NCBI RefSeq assembly: GCF_002858805.1
Contig: NZ_PJZI01000019.1
Location: 29,154 to 93,153, forward strand
Direction: 5' to 3'
Source of the DNA: Chimaeribacter arupi
GTDB lineage: Bacteria; Pseudomonadota; Gammaproteobacteria; Enterobacterales; Enterobacteriaceae
DNA: 64,000 bases
Both the position numbers and the translations under genes were made by a program. The notes under the pieces are model-generated. The model made no database searches, was not told the DNA's origin, and saw nothing but the letters and a program-made list of their open reading frames with translations. This document shows positions 10,770 through 20,988 of this stretch, in pieces. How positions within the stretch are numbered: the first letter of the stretch is position 1; each line of letters opens with the position of its first letter.

Positions 10770-13448
10770 ATGTCTGAGAATTTTCCCGATCACGAAATCC
10801 CTGTTATCCCGCCGCGCTCCGTGCCAGAGCAGCCCCCCTCCCCTACCCACCTGACTGATGCACAGATCACCTGCCCGTCGCTGAAGCAGCACCTTGAAAC
10901 TTTCCAGCTCTGGCTGGCAGCGGCCTTCAATGCCGGTGAAAGTGCAGAAACATTAGTGGAGGCCCGCAGCCTCTATATTGATCGGCTGTTACGCCGGCTC
11001 TGGACTTACTACGGCTTTGACGACGTCCCGGAGACGGCGCTGGTGGCGGTAGGCGGCTATGGCCGTGGCGAGCTGCACCCGCTTTCTGATATCGATGTGC
11101 TGGTGCTGAGCCAAAAGCGCCTCAGTGATGAACAGGCCCAGCGCGGCGGGGAGCTTATCACCCTGTTGTGGGACCTGAAGCTCGAGGTCGGGCACAGTAT
11201 GCGCACCCTGGAAGAGTGCCTGCTGGAAGGGCTGGCGGATCTTACCGTGGCGACCAACCTGATTGAGTCCCGGATGATTTGCGGGGACGTCGCACTGTTC
11301 CTGTCGATGCAAAAGCATATTTTCAGCGAGGGCTTCTGGCCGTCGCCGGACTTTTTCCGCGCCAAAATCGAGGAGCAGCACGAACGCCACCTGCGCTATC
11401 ACGGCACCAGCTACAATCTGGAGCCGGACATCAAAAGCAGCCCCGGCGGCCTGCGTGACATCCATACCCTGTTATGGGTGGCCCGCCGCCATTTCGGTGC
11501 CACATCCCTTGATGAGATGGTCGGCTTCGGCTTTCTCACCGACGCAGAGCGCACGGAGCTGAATGCCTGCCAGAGCTTCTTATGGCGCATCCGCTTTGCG
11601 CTGCATCTGGTGCTGACCCGCTATGACAACCGCCTGCTGTTTGACCGCCAGCTGAGCGTGGCCCAGCTGTTGCAGTACCAGGGCGAAGGCAATGAGCCGG
11701 TTGAGCGCATGATGAAAGATTTCTACCGCGCAACCCGCCGCGTGGGTGAACTGAACCATATGCTGCTGCAACTGTTTGACGAGGCGATCCTGGCGCTGGA
11801 TGCCACAGAGAAACCGCGGCCGCTGGATGATGAATTCCAGTTGCGCGGCAACCTGATCGACCTGCGTGACGAAACCCTGTTTGCGCGCAAGCCTGAAGCG
11901 ATCATGCGCATGTTCTACCTGATGGTGAAAACGCGCGATATCGTCGGCATCTATTCCACCACGTTGCGCCAGTTGCGCCATGTCCTGCGGGATTTGCACA
12001 CCCCGTTGTGTGAAATCCCGGAGGCGCGTGAGCTGTTTATGGCGATTCTGCGCCACCCCGGCGCGGTGTCGCGGGCGCTGGTGCCGATGCACCGCCACAG
12101 CGTGCTGCTGGCCTATATGCCGCAGTGGAGCAACATCGTCGGGCAGATGCAGTTTGACCTGTTCCACGCCTACACGGTGGATGAGCACACCATCCGGGTG
12201 CTGCAAAAGCTGGAGAGCTTTGCTGACGAAGCCACCCGCCCGCGCCATCCGCTCTGTGTAGAAATTTACCCGCGCCTGCCCCACCCGGAACTGCTGCTGG
12301 TTGCCGCGCTGTTCCACGACATCGCCAAAGGGCGCGGCGGCGACCACTCGATCCTCGGCGCGCAGGACGTCATGGCGTTTGCGGAGCTGCACGGGCTGAA
12401 CTCCCGCGAAAGCCAGCTGGTGGCCTGGCTGGTGCGCTGCCACCTGCTGATGTCCGTGACCGCCCAGCGGCGTGACATCCAGGACCCGACGGTTATCCAG
12501 CAATTTACGGCGGAAGTGCAGAGCGAAACCCGGCTGCGTTATCTGGTGAGCCTGACCGTGGCGGATATCTGTGCCACGAACGAAACCCTGTGGAACAGCT
12601 GGAAACAGAGCCTGTTGCGTGAGCTCTATTTCGCCACCGAAAAGCAGTTGCGCCGTGGGATGCAGAACAGCCCCGATTTGCGCGAACGGGTCCGCCACCA
12701 CCGGTTGCAGGCGCTGGCGCTGCTGCGGATGGACAACATCGACGAGGAGTCGCTGCACCGCATCTGGAGCCGCTGCCGCGCCGACTATTTCCTGCGCCAC
12801 TCGCCGAACCAGTTGGCATGGCACGCCCGCCACCTGCTGGAGCATGACTCCACCCTGCCGCTGGTGCTGGTCAGCCGGCAGGCCACGCGCGGCGGCACGG
12901 AGATCTTTATCTGGGCGCCCGACCGCCCCTATCTGTTTGCCGCCGTGGCCGGTGAACTGGACCGCCGCAACCTGAGCATCCACGATGCCCAGATCTTCAC
13001 CAACCGTGACGGTATGGCAATGGACACCTTTATCGTCCTGGAACCGGACGGCAGCCCGCTGGCCGCCGACCGCCACGACGCGATCCGCCAGGCGCTGGTA
13101 CAGGCGATGACCCAGGAGTATCAGCCGCCGCGTGCGCGCCGCCCGTCACCGAAGCTGCGCCACTTCAGTGTGCCGACCAACGTCAATTTCCTGCCGACCC
13201 ACACTGACCGGCGCAGCTATCTGGAGCTGGTGGCACTTGACCAGCCCGGCCTGCTGGCCCGGGTGGGTGAAGTCTTCTCCGATCTCGGGCTGTCACTGCA
13301 TGGCGCGCGGATCACCACCATCGGCGAACGGGTTGAGGATCTGTTTATTCTGGCCGACAGCGATCGCCGCTCCCTGAACCGGGAAACGCGGCGAAAACTG
13401 GAACAACGGTTGACAGAAGCCCTCAACCCAAACGATAAAGTGTCATAG
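10770..13448 (+). CDS. glnD: Bifunctional uridylyltransferase/uridylyl-removing enzyme GlnD
   Basis: GlnD is the glutamine sensor of nitrogen control; it uridylylates PII proteins (GlnB, GlnK) when glutamine is low and removes UMP when it is high. The 892-residue protein (E. coli 890) has the four expected parts: a nucleotidyltransferase domain with [19 protein letters not shown] (residues 95-113, metal-binding Asp107 and Asp109), a helical linker, an HD hydrolase domain with [14 protein letters not shown] near residue 515, and two C-terminal ACT domains ([15 protein letters not shown] and [16 protein letters not shown]). It follows the map terminator closely and precedes dapD by 39 bp. Confidence 0.98.
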   Translation: MSENFPDHEIPVIPPRSVPEQPPSPTHLTDAQITCPSLKQHLETFQLWLAAAFNAGESAETLVEARSLYIDRLLRRLWTYYGFDDVPETALVAVGGYGRGELHPLSDIDVLVLSQKRLSDEQAQRGGELITLLWDLKLEVGHSMRTLEECLLEGLADLTVATNLIESRMICGDVALFLSMQKHIFSEGFWPSPDFFRAKIEEQHERHLRYHGTSYNLEPDIKSSPGGLRDIHTLLWVARRHFGATSLDEMVGFGFLTDAERTELNACQSFLWRIRFALHLVLTRYDNRLLFDRQLSVAQLLQYQGEGNEPVERMMKDFYRATRRVGELNHMLLQLFDEAILALDATEKPRPLDDEFQLRGNLIDLRDETLFARKPEAIMRMFYLMVKTRDIVGIYSTTLRQLRHVLRDLHTPLCEIPEARELFMAILRHPGAVSRALVPMHRHSVLLAYMPQWSNIVGQMQFDLFHAYTVDEHTIRVLQKLESFADEATRPRHPLCVEIYPRLPHPELLLVAALFHDIAKGRGGDHSILGAQDVMAFAELHGLNSRESQLVAWLVRCHLLMSVTAQRRDIQDPTVIQQFTAEVQSETRLRYLVSLTVADICATNETLWNSWKQSLLRELYFATEKQLRRGMQNSPDLRERVRHHRLQALALLRMDNIDEESLHRIWSRCRADYFLRHSPNQLAWHARHLLEHDSTLPLVLVSRQATRGGTEIFIWAPDRPYLFAAVAGELDRRNLSIHDAQIFTNRDGMAMDTFIVLEPDGSPLAADRHDAIRQALVQAMTQEYQPPRARRPSPKLRHFSVPTNVNFLPTHTDRRSYLELVALDQPGLLARVGEVFSDLGLSLHGARITTIGERVEDLFILADSDRRSLNRETRRKLEQRLTEALNPNDKVS

Positions 13449-13487
13449 ATATTTTTCCCTAAACGACAAATCAGGACAGATAACAGG

Positions 13488-14312
13488 ATGCAGCAACTAC
13501 AAACCGTTATTGAAAACGCCTTCGAGCGCCGCGCAGAGATCACCCCGGCGAACGTGGACACCGTAACGCGCGAAGCGATTAACCAGGTCATCGGTCTGCT
13601 GGACAGCGGCGCCCTGCGCGTTGCCGAAAAGATCGACGGGCAGTGGGTAACGCATCAATGGCTGAAAAAGGCCGTGCTGCTTTCCTTCCGCATCAATGAC
13701 AACCAGGTGATTGACGGCGCGGAAACCCGTTATTACGACAAAGTACCGATGAAATTTGCCGGTTATGACGAAGCCCGTTTCCAGAAAGAAGGGTTCCGCG
13801 TGGTGCCGCCGGCGTCCGTGCGCCAGGGTGCCTACATCGCCCGCAATACCGTGCTGATGCCGTCGTACGTCAACATCGGTGCCTACGTGGATGAAGGCTC
13901 AATGGTGGACACCTGGGCCACTGTCGGCTCCTGTGCGCAGATTGGTAAAAACGTGCACCTCTCCGGCGGCGTCGGCATCGGCGGCGTGCTGGAGCCGCTG
14001 CAGGCCAGCCCAACTATCATTGAAGACAACTGCTTCATCGGTGCCCGTTCCGAAGTGGTTGAAGGGGTGATTGTTGAGGAAGGCTCCGTGATCTCCATGG
14101 GCGTCTACCTGGGCCAGAGCACCAAGATTTATGACCGCGAAACCGGCGAAGTACATTACGGCCGCGTGCCGGCCGGTTCGGTGGTGGTGTCCGGCAACCT
14201 GCCGTCCAAAGACGGCAGCTACAGCCTCTACTGCGCCGTGATCGTGAAGAAAGTGGATGCGAAAACCCGCGGAAAAGTGGGCATCAACGAACTGTTGCGC
14301 ACCATCGACTAA
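13488..14312 (+). CDS. dapD: 2,3,4,5-tetrahydropyridine-2,6-dicarboxylate N-succinyltransferase
   Basis: DapD transfers succinyl from succinyl-CoA to tetrahydrodipicolinate in the lysine and meso-diaminopimelate pathway. The 274-residue product equals the E. coli length. After an alpha-helical N domain, residues about 100-240 form the left-handed beta helix built from hexapeptide repeats (for example [20 protein letters not shown] and [19 protein letters not shown]). It starts with ATG 39 bp after glnD, a conserved enteric arrangement, and ends at a strong terminator. Confidence 0.98.
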   Translation: MQQLQTVIENAFERRAEITPANVDTVTREAINQVIGLLDSGALRVAEKIDGQWVTHQWLKKAVLLSFRINDNQVIDGAETRYYDKVPMKFAGYDEARFQKEGFRVVPPASVRQGAYIARNTVLMPSYVNIGAYVDEGSMVDTWATVGSCAQIGKNVHLSGGVGIGGVLEPLQASPTIIEDNCFIGARSEVVEGVIVEEGSVISMGVYLGQSTKIYDRETGEVHYGRVPAGSVVVSGNLPSKDGSYSLYCAVIVKKVDAKTRGKVGINELLRTID

Positions 14313-14320
14313 GCCAGAAC

Positions 14321-14351
14321 GGATAGCGGGTCATTGACCCGCTATTTTTTT
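14321..14351 (+). terminator. Rho-independent terminator of dapD
   Basis: A 10-bp perfect stem ATAGCGGGTC/GACCCGCTAT with a 3-nt loop is followed by T7. It lies just after the dapD stop codon. Confidence 0.9.
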
Positions 14352-14444
14352 GCCCGCCAGACGGCACGCATTGCCCGCAATCACATCTTATGCTGCCGGT
14401 TTACGCCATACTTCCCACTGGATAATAACCAGAAAGGTGCTGCT

Positions 14445-14837
14445 ATGTATGAAAACCTGAAAAGTTTAGGGATCCCTAATCCGGATGATATTGACCGTTA
14501 CAGCCTCCGTCAGGAAGCCAATAACGATATCCTCAAAATTTATTTCAGAAAGGATAAGGGTGAATTTTTCGCGAAAAGCGTGAAGTTTAAATACCCGCGC
14601 CAGCGCAAAACCGTGGTCGCGGACAATGCCGGCCAGGGGTTCAAAGAGATCCATGAGATCAACCCGAACCTGCGGTATGTGATCGACGAGCTGGACCAGA
14701 TTTGCCAGCGCGATCAGGTTGAAGTGGATCTGAAACGTAAGATCCTGGATGACCTGCGCCATCTGGAGTCGGTGGTGGCCAACAAAATCGCCGAGATCGA
14801 ATCCGATCTGGAAAAGCTGACCCGCAACGGCCGTTAG
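14445..14837 (+). CDS. yaeH: DUF3461 family protein YaeH
   Basis: A conserved enteric protein of unknown function, 130 residues here and 128 in E. coli. It begins [20 protein letters not shown] and is rich in charged residues, with the highly conserved core [20 protein letters not shown] and a predicted helical or coiled-coil C terminus ([20 protein letters not shown]). A longer upstream frame exists, but the ATG at 14445 is preceded by AGAAAGGTG and matches the family start. It is the neighbour of dapD in E. coli too, yet has its own transcription unit after the dapD terminator. Confidence 0.93.
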   Translation: MYENLKSLGIPNPDDIDRYSLRQEANNDILKIYFRKDKGEFFAKSVKFKYPRQRKTVVADNAGQGFKEIHEINPNLRYVIDELDQICQRDQVEVDLKRKILDDLRHLESVVANKIAEIESDLEKLTRNGR

Positions 14838-14851
14838 GCCCTGCCCCGGCG

Positions 14852-14883
14852 AAAAAAAAGCACAGCCTGCGCTGTGCTTTTTT
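14852..14883. terminator. Bidirectional terminator between yaeH and yqcA
   Basis: The stem GCACAGC/GCTGTGC with a CTGC loop is flanked by an A-run on one side and a T-run on the other, so it can stop the convergent yaeH and yqcA transcripts. Confidence 0.9.
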
Positions 14884-14895
14884 ATGCCCGGACGG

Positions 14896-15345
14896 TCAGC
14901 CCAGCAAGGTGCTCCACTGCTGCACCCAGGGGCCGCTGACCACTTCCGGCTCCGGCTGTTCGATAGCATCGATCTCCAGCCGCTCGCCAATCCGGGTCGC
15001 CCCCTGCTCCTGCAACAACGCATCAAACGCGCGCCCGCCGCCACAAAAATGGTCATAGCTGCTGTCACCGAGTGCGATCACGCCATAACGCAATTCCGGC
15101 TGATAACCCACATGCTCACGGATCGCCTCAAACAGCGGCACAATCGAATCCGGCAGGTTGCCTTGCCCGGTGGTAGAGGTGATCACCAGCGCATAATGCG
15201 ACCGGTAATATTGCCATGCCTCCAGCGTGCCCTCTTCAAACAGCTTAACCTGATGTCCCTGTTTGGTGAGAATAGCTTCCGCCTCTTCTGCAACCATCAG
15301 CGCATTGCCATACACGGTGCCGACAAAAATGCCTACCTGAGCCAT
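14896..15345 (-). CDS. yqcA: Flavodoxin-like protein YqcA
   Basis: A short-chain flavodoxin of 149 residues, a relative of MioC, binding FMN; its physiological electron partner is not established. The FMN phosphate loop GTVYGNA (residues 9-15), the isoalloxazine loop [12 protein letters not shown] and the [11 protein letters not shown] segment are all visible. It follows truC by 27 bp in the order yqcC-truC-yqcA, as in E. coli, where however the next gene is not yaeH. Confidence 0.93.
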   Translation of the reverse strand: MAQVGIFVGTVYGNALMVAEEAEAILTKQGHQVKLFEEGTLEAWQYYRSHYALVITSTTGQGNLPDSIVPLFEAIREHVGYQPELRYGVIALGDSSYDHFCGGGRAFDALLQEQGATRIGERLEIDAIEQPEPEVVSGPWVQQWSTLLG

Positions 15346-15372
15346 GCCGCTCCTCCCTTTTGGGTGATTGAA

Positions 15373-16146
15373 TCAGCCGTTATCCTGACCCGGCTGCGCC
15401 GGAAACTCAACCCTTTCCAGCGCCGGGACGCAGCCCTGCCAGCCAAACGCGGTAGTGAGCCGTTGCCAGCGGTTGTCCCAACGGGCGGTCAGTGCCAGCG
15501 GTTCGCCGGTCACCGGGTGCGCCAGCGTCATATGGCTGGCATGGAGCATCAGGCCGGGGCAGTCAAAGTGGCCCGCGATACCGCGGTTCTGACGCAGGTC
15601 ACCATGCGTGGTATCGCCGATAATCGGGTGGCGCAAATGCGCCATATGGCGGCGCAGCTGATGTTTGCGGCCGGTTTCCGGCGTCAGCTCGACCAGACTG
15701 AAACGGGACGTCGGGTAGCGCCCGATGGCCAGCGGCACTTCTGCCTGCGCCAGCGCACGATAGTGGCTGATGGCCGGCTGCGGGGCTTTGTCCGGGTTAC
15801 TGAATTTGTCGGCGATCTTATCCAACTCTTCCGTCAGCGCGTAATCCACCGTGCCATCCTCCAGCACATAGCCGCGCACCACCGCATGGTAGGTTTTCTG
15901 CACGTCACGCTGTTCAAACTGCTGGGAGAGCAGGCGCGCCACCTCACTGGAGAGCGCCATCAACAGAATGCCGGACGTCGGGCGATCGAGGCGGTGGACG
16001 GTAAACACATGCTGGCCAATCTGATCGCGCAGGGTCTGCATAACAAATACCGTTTCGTGGCGATCAAGCCAGCTGCGGTGCACCAGCCAGCCGGCCGGTT
16101 TGTTCACGGCAACCAGATGCGCATCCTGATACAGAATTTCCAGCAT
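15373..16146 (-). CDS. truC: tRNA pseudouridine(65) synthase TruC
   Basis: TruC isomerises U65 in the T-stem of certain tRNAs, including tRNA-Ile1 and tRNA-Asp. The 257-residue protein is a stand-alone RluA-family catalytic domain with the catalytic aspartate in VHRLDRPTSG (Asp54), and the RluA motif GRKHQLRRHMAHLRHPIIGD. No S4 domain is present, as expected for TruC. Its start lies 1 bp from the yqcC stop, indicating one transcript with yqcC and yqcA. Confidence 0.95.
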   Translation of the reverse strand: MLEILYQDAHLVAVNKPAGWLVHRSWLDRHETVFVMQTLRDQIGQHVFTVHRLDRPTSGILLMALSSEVARLLSQQFEQRDVQKTYHAVVRGYVLEDGTVDYALTEELDKIADKFSNPDKAPQPAISHYRALAQAEVPLAIGRYPTSRFSLVELTPETGRKHQLRRHMAHLRHPIIGDTTHGDLRQNRGIAGHFDCPGLMLHASHMTLAHPVTGEPLALTARWDNRWQRLTTAFGWQGCVPALERVEFPAQPGQDNG

Positions 16147-16147
16147 C

Positions 16148-16474
16148 TCAGGCTTCTTGGTTCAGCAGGTCATCGAGACGTTGTAACGCCGCCAGCAACC
16201 CGTGCGGCACGCTCTCCTGGCCGGTAAAGGCCATCTCGAAATAGGGGGTCAGGGCAAAGCGGGTCGGCAGCGCGGCCTGTTGCGCCAGCAGGGCCTGCAT
16301 CCGCGGCAGGAACACCCATTGCAGCCACTGTTCGGCGCGCATGGTGTCCACGCTGAACGGCTCGGTGCTGTTAAACGCAGCCGCGTCAGGCGGTGCGGCC
16401 TGCCACAATCCGGCGGCTTTCATCGTCTGCTCAATCTCCAGCAGACGCTGTTGAACCTGGTTTTCTGTACTCAT
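16148..16474 (-). CDS. yqcC: YqcC family protein (DUF446)
   Basis: A 108-residue conserved protein of unknown function. The family core is evident: FNSTEPFSVDTMRAEQWLQW followed by FLPRMQALL and a short helical C terminus. It is the first gene of the yqcC-truC-yqcA unit and lies just downstream of csrB, the same arrangement as in E. coli. Confidence 0.92.
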   Translation of the reverse strand: MSTENQVQQRLLEIEQTMKAAGLWQAAPPDAAAFNSTEPFSVDTMRAEQWLQWVFLPRMQALLAQQAALPTRFALTPYFEMAFTGQESVPHGLLAALQRLDDLLNQEA

Positions 16475-16582
16475 GGTTTCTCTCAGCTTTTACGTATTCA
16501 GCTTGCACAATCATCATCCGGTCGCCGGGTATCCGGCCGGGCCGGGAGAGCATACCATCAATTATCCGCCCCTCAAGGGCAC

Positions 16583-16945
16583 AAAAAAATGGGGGTACTG
16601 TAAAAACAGTACCCCCGGTTCGTTTTGCAGCGCTCCCGCTACCTGTGTGCTCCCTGCTCAATCCTTGAAAACTTTTCCAACGGTTATCCTAACCTGCTGT
16701 CCTTGTCTGACGTCCCTCTTTCATCCTGACGTGTCATCCTGCACCCTGCCGGTGCGCACTCCTTTAGTCTTCCTGACCCACCTGTCTGCTCCGTGGACAA
16801 GCTCTCATTCTCCATCCTGGAGGTGTCCCTTACTTCTTCCTGAAGCCTCCTGAGCATCTTCCTGATACTCTCCTGCATTCGTCCTGAATGCTCTCCTGCT
16901 GAAGCGGGTATCATCCTGATTATCCTGCTTCACCGCGTTCCCTCG
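16583..16945 (-). ncRNA. csrB: CsrB, CsrA-sequestering small RNA
   Basis: CsrB titrates the global translational regulator CsrA through many GGA motifs. The minus strand here reads as a chain of CAGGATG, CAGGAAG and AGGGA type elements; I count about 22 GGA triplets in roughly 360 nt, similar in number and length to E. coli CsrB. Short blocks are identical to E. coli, such as GACACCTCCAGGATGGAGAA and AAACGAACCGGG near the 3' end. The RNA ends in a GGGGGTACTGT/ACAGTACCCCC hairpin with T7. A possible -10 (TATTAC, 16951-16956) precedes the 5' end. It lies between syd and yqcC exactly as in E. coli. Small ORFs in this stretch are therefore spurious. Confidence 0.95.
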
Positions 16946-17120
16946 TGGTGGTAATACAATCGCTTATTTGCCTTAGTGCCGCAAGGCACTGTAAGTAAAA
17001 CCCGTAACATGAACCTGCAACGCTTACCCTGACTTACCCAACAATTATTTGAATTATAATGATTTTTATTTAAGCGACAGATAATAACACATGAAATTAA
17101 AAGCGATGTCTTACAGCCCG

Positions 17121-17138
17121 TGTGAGAGATCTCTTACA
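17121..17138. promoter_or_regulatory. UvrY/GacA-type activator palindrome upstream of csrB
   Basis: TGTGAGAGATCTCTTACA is a near-perfect inverted repeat fitting the GacA/UvrY box TGTAAG-N6-CTTACA with one change. It lies about 175-195 bp upstream of the csrB 5' end, the far-upstream position used by UvrY at csrB in E. coli. BarA-UvrY control of csrB is inferred from this. Confidence 0.75.
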
Positions 17139-17168
17139 CGGGCATTGGGCAGAAGCGTAAGGCTCTTC

Positions 17169-17714
17169 TTACGCGGCCACCGGCTGAAGCTGGTTCAGGA
17201 AGGCCGGCAGGCTGGGCGCCAGCACCGTACGGCGTGCCGTCCCGAAGGATTCCAGCACCACATTCCCGGTCAGGTTACAGAGTGACACCATCAGCATCTC
17301 GGAATCCGTGGTGCCGATAAACAGCGTGGGTGACAGCTTCAGCCGTTTTTGCGTCACCAGATGGCCGATCAGGTTCTCCTGTAACCGGGTGAAATCCTCC
17401 TCACTCCAGACCTGCAACAGCGTCAGCGCCTGGCCGTCAAAGGTGGCGGTCATGTCCCCGGCATATTGGCTGGTGTAGAAAGCGTGGATCTCGTCGCGTA
17501 ACTGAATGTCCAGCGCCCGCTCAACATTCGCCAGCGTGGCCGGCGGGCTGAAAGGCTGCGCCTGCCAGTACACCGCCTCATCGCTGCTGCGTAATACGCA
17601 GGGGGAAGGCACGCCCAGCAATGCCTCACTGGCGGGTGCAAAACCGGTCTGTGCCTGCCAGTGTGCTTCGTAACGCTGGGTGAAGGCCGACAGCGCCTCA
17701 ACGGTATCTTTCAT
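17169..17714 (-). CDS. syd: SecY-interacting protein Syd
   Basis: Syd is a peripheral inner-membrane protein that binds SecY and is thought to check proper SecYEG assembly. The 181-residue product has the E. coli length. It contains the conserved block [31 protein letters not shown] and ends [11 protein letters not shown] longer frame begins upstream, but the ATG at 17714 gives the family length and leaves a 73-bp divergent gap to queF. csrB lies downstream. Confidence 0.93.
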   Translation of the reverse strand: MKDTVEALSAFTQRYEAHWQAQTGFAPASEALLGVPSPCVLRSSDEAVYWQAQPFSPPATLANVERALDIQLRDEIHAFYTSQYAGDMTATFDGQALTLLQVWSEEDFTRLQENLIGHLVTQKRLKLSPTLFIGTTDSEMLMVSLCNLTGNVVLESFGTARRTVLAPSLPAFLNQLQPVAA

Positions 17715-17787
17715 ATTTTCTCTCATCTCTTGGGCAGGGTACGGTAAACTGGGCACTATTGTACCTATCCCGACGTAAGGTGACAGC

Positions 17788-18633
17788 ATGTCCTCCTATC
17801 AGGAGCATCAGGCTCTGCAAAAACTGACCCTGGGGAAACCCACCGCTTATCAGGATCACTACGACGCCACACTGCTGCAGGCGGTGCCGCGCAGCATGAA
17901 CCGTGAACCCCTGGGGCTCTACCCGGATAACCTGCCGTTCCACGGCGCGGATATCTGGACGCTGTATGAACTCTCCTGGCTGAATGCCAAAGGCCTGCCG
18001 CAGGTGGCCGTGGGTGATGTCCGGCTCAATGCCGCCAGCCTCAACCTGGTGGAGTCAAAAAGCTTCAAGCTTTACCTTAACAGCTTCAACCAGACTCGCT
18101 TTGCGAGCTGGGACGAGGTGCAGGCGACGCTGCAACGTGACCTCACTGCCTGTGCCCAGGGCGACGTGCAGGTGACGCTGTTCCGCCTGGATGAGGTGGA
18201 AGGCCAGCCGATCAGCCGCTTTGAAGGCGAATGCATCGACGATCAAGAGATTGAGATCGACAACTACCAGTTCAGCACCGACGTGCTGGCGCAGGCAACA
18301 TGCGGCGAACCGGTGGAAGAGACCCTGGTCAGCCACCTGTTGAAATCCAACTGCCTGATCACCCACCAGCCGGACTGGGGCTCAGTGCAGATCCACTATC
18401 GCGGCAACCGCATCGATCGCGAGGCACTGCTGCGGTATCTGGTCTCTTTCCGCCATCACAATGAGTTCCACGAACAGTGTGTTGAGCGTATTTTCAACGA
18501 TCTGATGCACTTTTTCCGCCCGGAAAAACTGGCAGTTTATGCCCGATATACCCGTCGTGGTGGTTTAGACATCAATCCTTGGCGGGCGAATTTCAATTTT
18601 GACCCGGCTGCCGGGCGTCTGGTGCGGCAATAA
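17788..18633 (+). CDS. queF: NADPH-dependent 7-cyano-7-deazaguanine reductase QueF (type II)
   Basis: QueF reduces preQ0 to preQ1, a nitrile-to-amine reduction in queuosine synthesis. The 281-residue bimodular form is the type II enzyme of gammaproteobacteria. The catalytic cysteine (Cys189) and aspartate (Asp196) lie in [13 protein letters not shown], and the NADPH/substrate motif [15 protein letters not shown] and the C-terminal [13 protein letters not shown] are present. It is divergent from syd. The gene starts with ATG after TAAGGTGA. Confidence 0.97.
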   Translation: MSSYQEHQALQKLTLGKPTAYQDHYDATLLQAVPRSMNREPLGLYPDNLPFHGADIWTLYELSWLNAKGLPQVAVGDVRLNAASLNLVESKSFKLYLNSFNQTRFASWDEVQATLQRDLTACAQGDVQVTLFRLDEVEGQPISRFEGECIDDQEIEIDNYQFSTDVLAQATCGEPVEETLVSHLLKSNCLITHQPDWGSVQIHYRGNRIDREALLRYLVSFRHHNEFHEQCVERIFNDLMHFFRPEKLAVYARYTRRGGLDINPWRANFNFDPAAGRLVRQ

Positions 18634-18749
18634 TTGCGAGACGCCGCTCAACAAACAACCGAACACTAATCAGGCATTGGTAAAAAGCCAGGGGCATCGT
18701 TAAGGTTAAAGAAATAACAACGGCATCACACAGGATGTAAGGAGCAATT

Positions 18750-20114
18750 TTGATTACTCATATCAGCCCGCTTGGCTCTATGGATCTGTTGTCACAACTG
18801 GAAGTCGATATGCTGAAACGGACGGCCAGCAGCGACTTATACCGTCTTTTCCGTAACTGTTCCCTGGCTGTGCTGAACAGCGGCAGCCAGACCGATAACA
18901 GCAAGCAATTGCTGGATCGTTTTCAAGACTTTGATATCAACGTGCTGCGCCGTGAGCGCGGGGTAAAACTCGAGCTGGTTAACCCGCCGGAAGAGGCCTT
19001 TGTCGACGGGAAGATTATCCGTTCGCTGCAAGCCAACCTGTTTGCCGTGCTGCGCGATATTCTGTTTGTGAATGCGCAAATGACCAGCGCCGGGCGTCTC
19101 CAGCATCTTGACCTGGAAAACCCGGCGCACCTCACCAACCTGGTGTTCTCTATCCTGCGCAATGCGCGCACGCTCCATCTGGATGAAGACCCAAACCTGG
19201 TGGTGTGCTGGGGCGGCCACTCGATTAACGAAACCGAATACCTCTATGCCCGCCGCGTCGGCAGTGAGCTGGGCCTGCGTGAGCTGAATATCTGCACCGG
19301 CTGCGGGCCGGGGGCCATGGAAGCGCCGATGAAAGGCGCGGCCGTGGGCCATGCACAACAGCGCTACAAAGGCGGGCGTTTCATCGGCATGACGGAGCCG
19401 TCAATCATTGCCGCCGAACCGCCTAACCCGCTGGTGAACGAGCTTATCATCATGCCGGACATCGAAAAGCGCCTGGAAGCGTTTGTGCGTATCGCCCACG
19501 GCATCGTCATCTTCCCCGGCGGCGTCGGCACCGCCGAGGAGCTGCTCTACCTGCTGGGGATCCTGATGAACCCGGAGAACCAGGATCAGGTCTTGCCGCT
19601 GATCCTCACCGGGCCGAAAGAGAGTGCCGACTACTTCCGCGTGCTGGATGAATTCATCTTTAACACGCTGGGCGAAGAGGCGCGCCGCCACTACACCATC
19701 ATCATTGATGATCCGGCTGAAGTAGCACGCCAGATGAAAAAAGCGATGCCGCTGGTGAAAGAGAACCGCCGCGCCACCGGTGATGCCTACAGCTTTAACT
19801 GGTCAATCCGTATTGAGCCGGATCTGCAACTGCCGTTCCTGCCGACCCATGAAAACATGGCCGGCCTGAACCTCTACCCTGACCAACCGGCCCAGGAGCT
19901 GGCGGCCTCACTGCGCCGGGCGTTCTCCGGCATCGTGACCGGTAACGTCAAAGAGTTCGGAATCCAGGCGATTGAGACCTTCGGCCCTTATAAACTGCAT
20001 GGCGATCCGCAACTGATGAAGCAGATGGACAGCCTGTTGCAAGGGTTTGTGGCCCAGCACCGCATGAAACTGCCCGGCACGGCTTACATTCCCTGCTATG
20101 AGATCTGTGCCTGA
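18750..20114 (+). CDS. ppnN: Nucleotide 5'-monophosphate nucleosidase PpnN
   Basis: PpnN (formerly YgdH) hydrolyses purine and pyrimidine monophosphates to base and ribose 5-phosphate and is stimulated by (p)ppGpp. The 454-residue protein equals the E. coli length. The central LOG-like Rossmann domain has the motif [16 protein letters not shown] and [15 protein letters not shown]. The start codon is TTG at 18750, supported by AAGGAG at 18738-18743 and by identity to the E. coli N terminus [12 protein letters not shown]. It follows queF after 116 bp. Confidence 0.96.
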   Translation: MITHISPLGSMDLLSQLEVDMLKRTASSDLYRLFRNCSLAVLNSGSQTDNSKQLLDRFQDFDINVLRRERGVKLELVNPPEEAFVDGKIIRSLQANLFAVLRDILFVNAQMTSAGRLQHLDLENPAHLTNLVFSILRNARTLHLDEDPNLVVCWGGHSINETEYLYARRVGSELGLRELNICTGCGPGAMEAPMKGAAVGHAQQRYKGGRFIGMTEPSIIAAEPPNPLVNELIIMPDIEKRLEAFVRIAHGIVIFPGGVGTAEELLYLLGILMNPENQDQVLPLILTGPKESADYFRVLDEFIFNTLGEEARRHYTIIIDDPAEVARQMKKAMPLVKENRRATGDAYSFNWSIRIEPDLQLPFLPTHENMAGLNLYPDQPAQELAASLRRAFSGIVTGNVKEFGIQAIETFGPYKLHGDPQLMKQMDSLLQGFVAQHRMKLPGTAYIPCYEICA

Positions 20115-20157
20115 TCCCCTCCCCCGGCGCGGCTTCCGCGGCGTCGTTTTTTCTTTT

Positions 20158-20176
20158 CCGCCGGGCTGCCCGGCGG
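20158..20176 (+). terminator. Possible terminator hairpin between ppnN and xni
   Basis: An 8-bp perfect stem CCGCCGGG/CCCGGCGG with a CTG loop is followed by AGTTTTA. It lies about 45 bp after the ppnN stop; the T run is short, so termination is uncertain. Confidence 0.45.
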
Positions 20177-20200
20177 AGTTTTACACCAGGTCTGCCCGCC

Positions 20201-20953
20201 ATGATCCATCTTTTAATTATTGATGCCCTTAACCTTATCCGGCGCATCCATGCGGTACAGGGCTCACCCTGTCAGGATGCCTGCCGCCACGCCCTCAGCC
20301 AGATCTGCCAACATGCGCAGCCCACCCATGCGGTGGCCGTGTTCGACGAGGATGACCGCGCAGACAGCTGGCGTCACCGCTGCCTGCCGGAGTACAAAGC
20401 CGGGCGCAACCCGATGCCGGAAAACCTGCAACAGGAGTTGCCTCTGCTGCGTGCAGCCTTTGAGGCTGCGGGCATCGCCTGCTGGCAATCGCCCGGCCAT
20501 GAGGCGGATGACATCGCCGCTACCCTGGCGGTAAAAGTGGCCGGTGCCGGGCATCAGGTGACGATTGTGTCCACCGACAAAGGCTATTGCCAGCTGCTGG
20601 CCCCCCAGGTGCAGATCCGCGACTACTTCCAGAAACGCTGGCTGGATCTGCCGTTTGTGATGCAGGAATTTGGCGTCACCCCGTCCCAGCTGCCTGACTT
20701 CTGGGGCCTGGCCGGCATCAGCAGCAGCAAAATCCCCGGCGTCAGTGGTGTTGGGCCGAAAACGGCTGTCACCCTGCTGCAACAGGCGGGGTCGCTGGAG
20801 GCGCTTTACGATAATCTGGAGGCAGTGCCGGAGAAGTGGCGGGCAAAACTGGTACAGCACCGGGACGCGGCGTTTGCCAGCAAACAGGTAGCGACCCTCT
20901 GCACCGATGTGCCGCTGCATGGCAATCTGCAACAGCTCAGGTTACCGGCGTAA
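20201..20953 (+). CDS. xni: Flap endonuclease Xni (exonuclease IX)
   Basis: Xni (YgdG) is a structure-specific flap endonuclease homologous to the 5' nuclease domain of DNA polymerase I. The 250-residue protein begins [19 protein letters not shown] (active-site Asp8) and has [21 protein letters not shown] and the H3TH region [22 protein letters not shown]. As in E. coli Xni, several of the usual acidic metal ligands around DKG are reduced, so it depends on a smaller metal site. It is convergent with rlmM. Confidence 0.95.
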   Translation: MIHLLIIDALNLIRRIHAVQGSPCQDACRHALSQICQHAQPTHAVAVFDEDDRADSWRHRCLPEYKAGRNPMPENLQQELPLLRAAFEAAGIACWQSPGHEADDIAATLAVKVAGAGHQVTIVSTDKGYCQLLAPQVQIRDYFQKRWLDLPFVMQEFGVTPSQLPDFWGLAGISSSKIPGVSGVGPKTAVTLLQQAGSLEALYDNLEAVPEKWRAKLVQHRDAAFASKQVATLCTDVPLHGNLQQLRLPA

Positions 20954-20985
20954 AAAAGAGAACGGCACGCTGTGCGTGCCGTTCT
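20951..20985 (-). terminator. Rho-independent terminator of rlmM
   Basis: On the minus strand a 12-bp perfect stem AGAACGGCACGC/GCGTGCCGTTCT with a 3-nt loop is followed by CTTTTTT. It overlaps the end of xni and sits at the rlmM 3' end. Confidence 0.85.
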
Positions 20986-20988
20986 GGA

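Noticed and set aside
11580..13076. Long minus-strand open frame (498 codons) opposite glnD
   Set aside because: It lies wholly antisense to a clear glnD gene, has the biased composition (rich in Gln, His, Arg, Val) of a shadow frame in GC-rich DNA, and matches no family.
14884..16227. Plus-strand open frame (447 codons) across yqcA and truC
   Set aside because: It spans two recognised minus-strand genes and the gap between them, so it is a shadow.
16684..16914. Small open frames within csrB
   Set aside because: The region is explained by the csrB RNA; the frames merely read through its GGA repeats.
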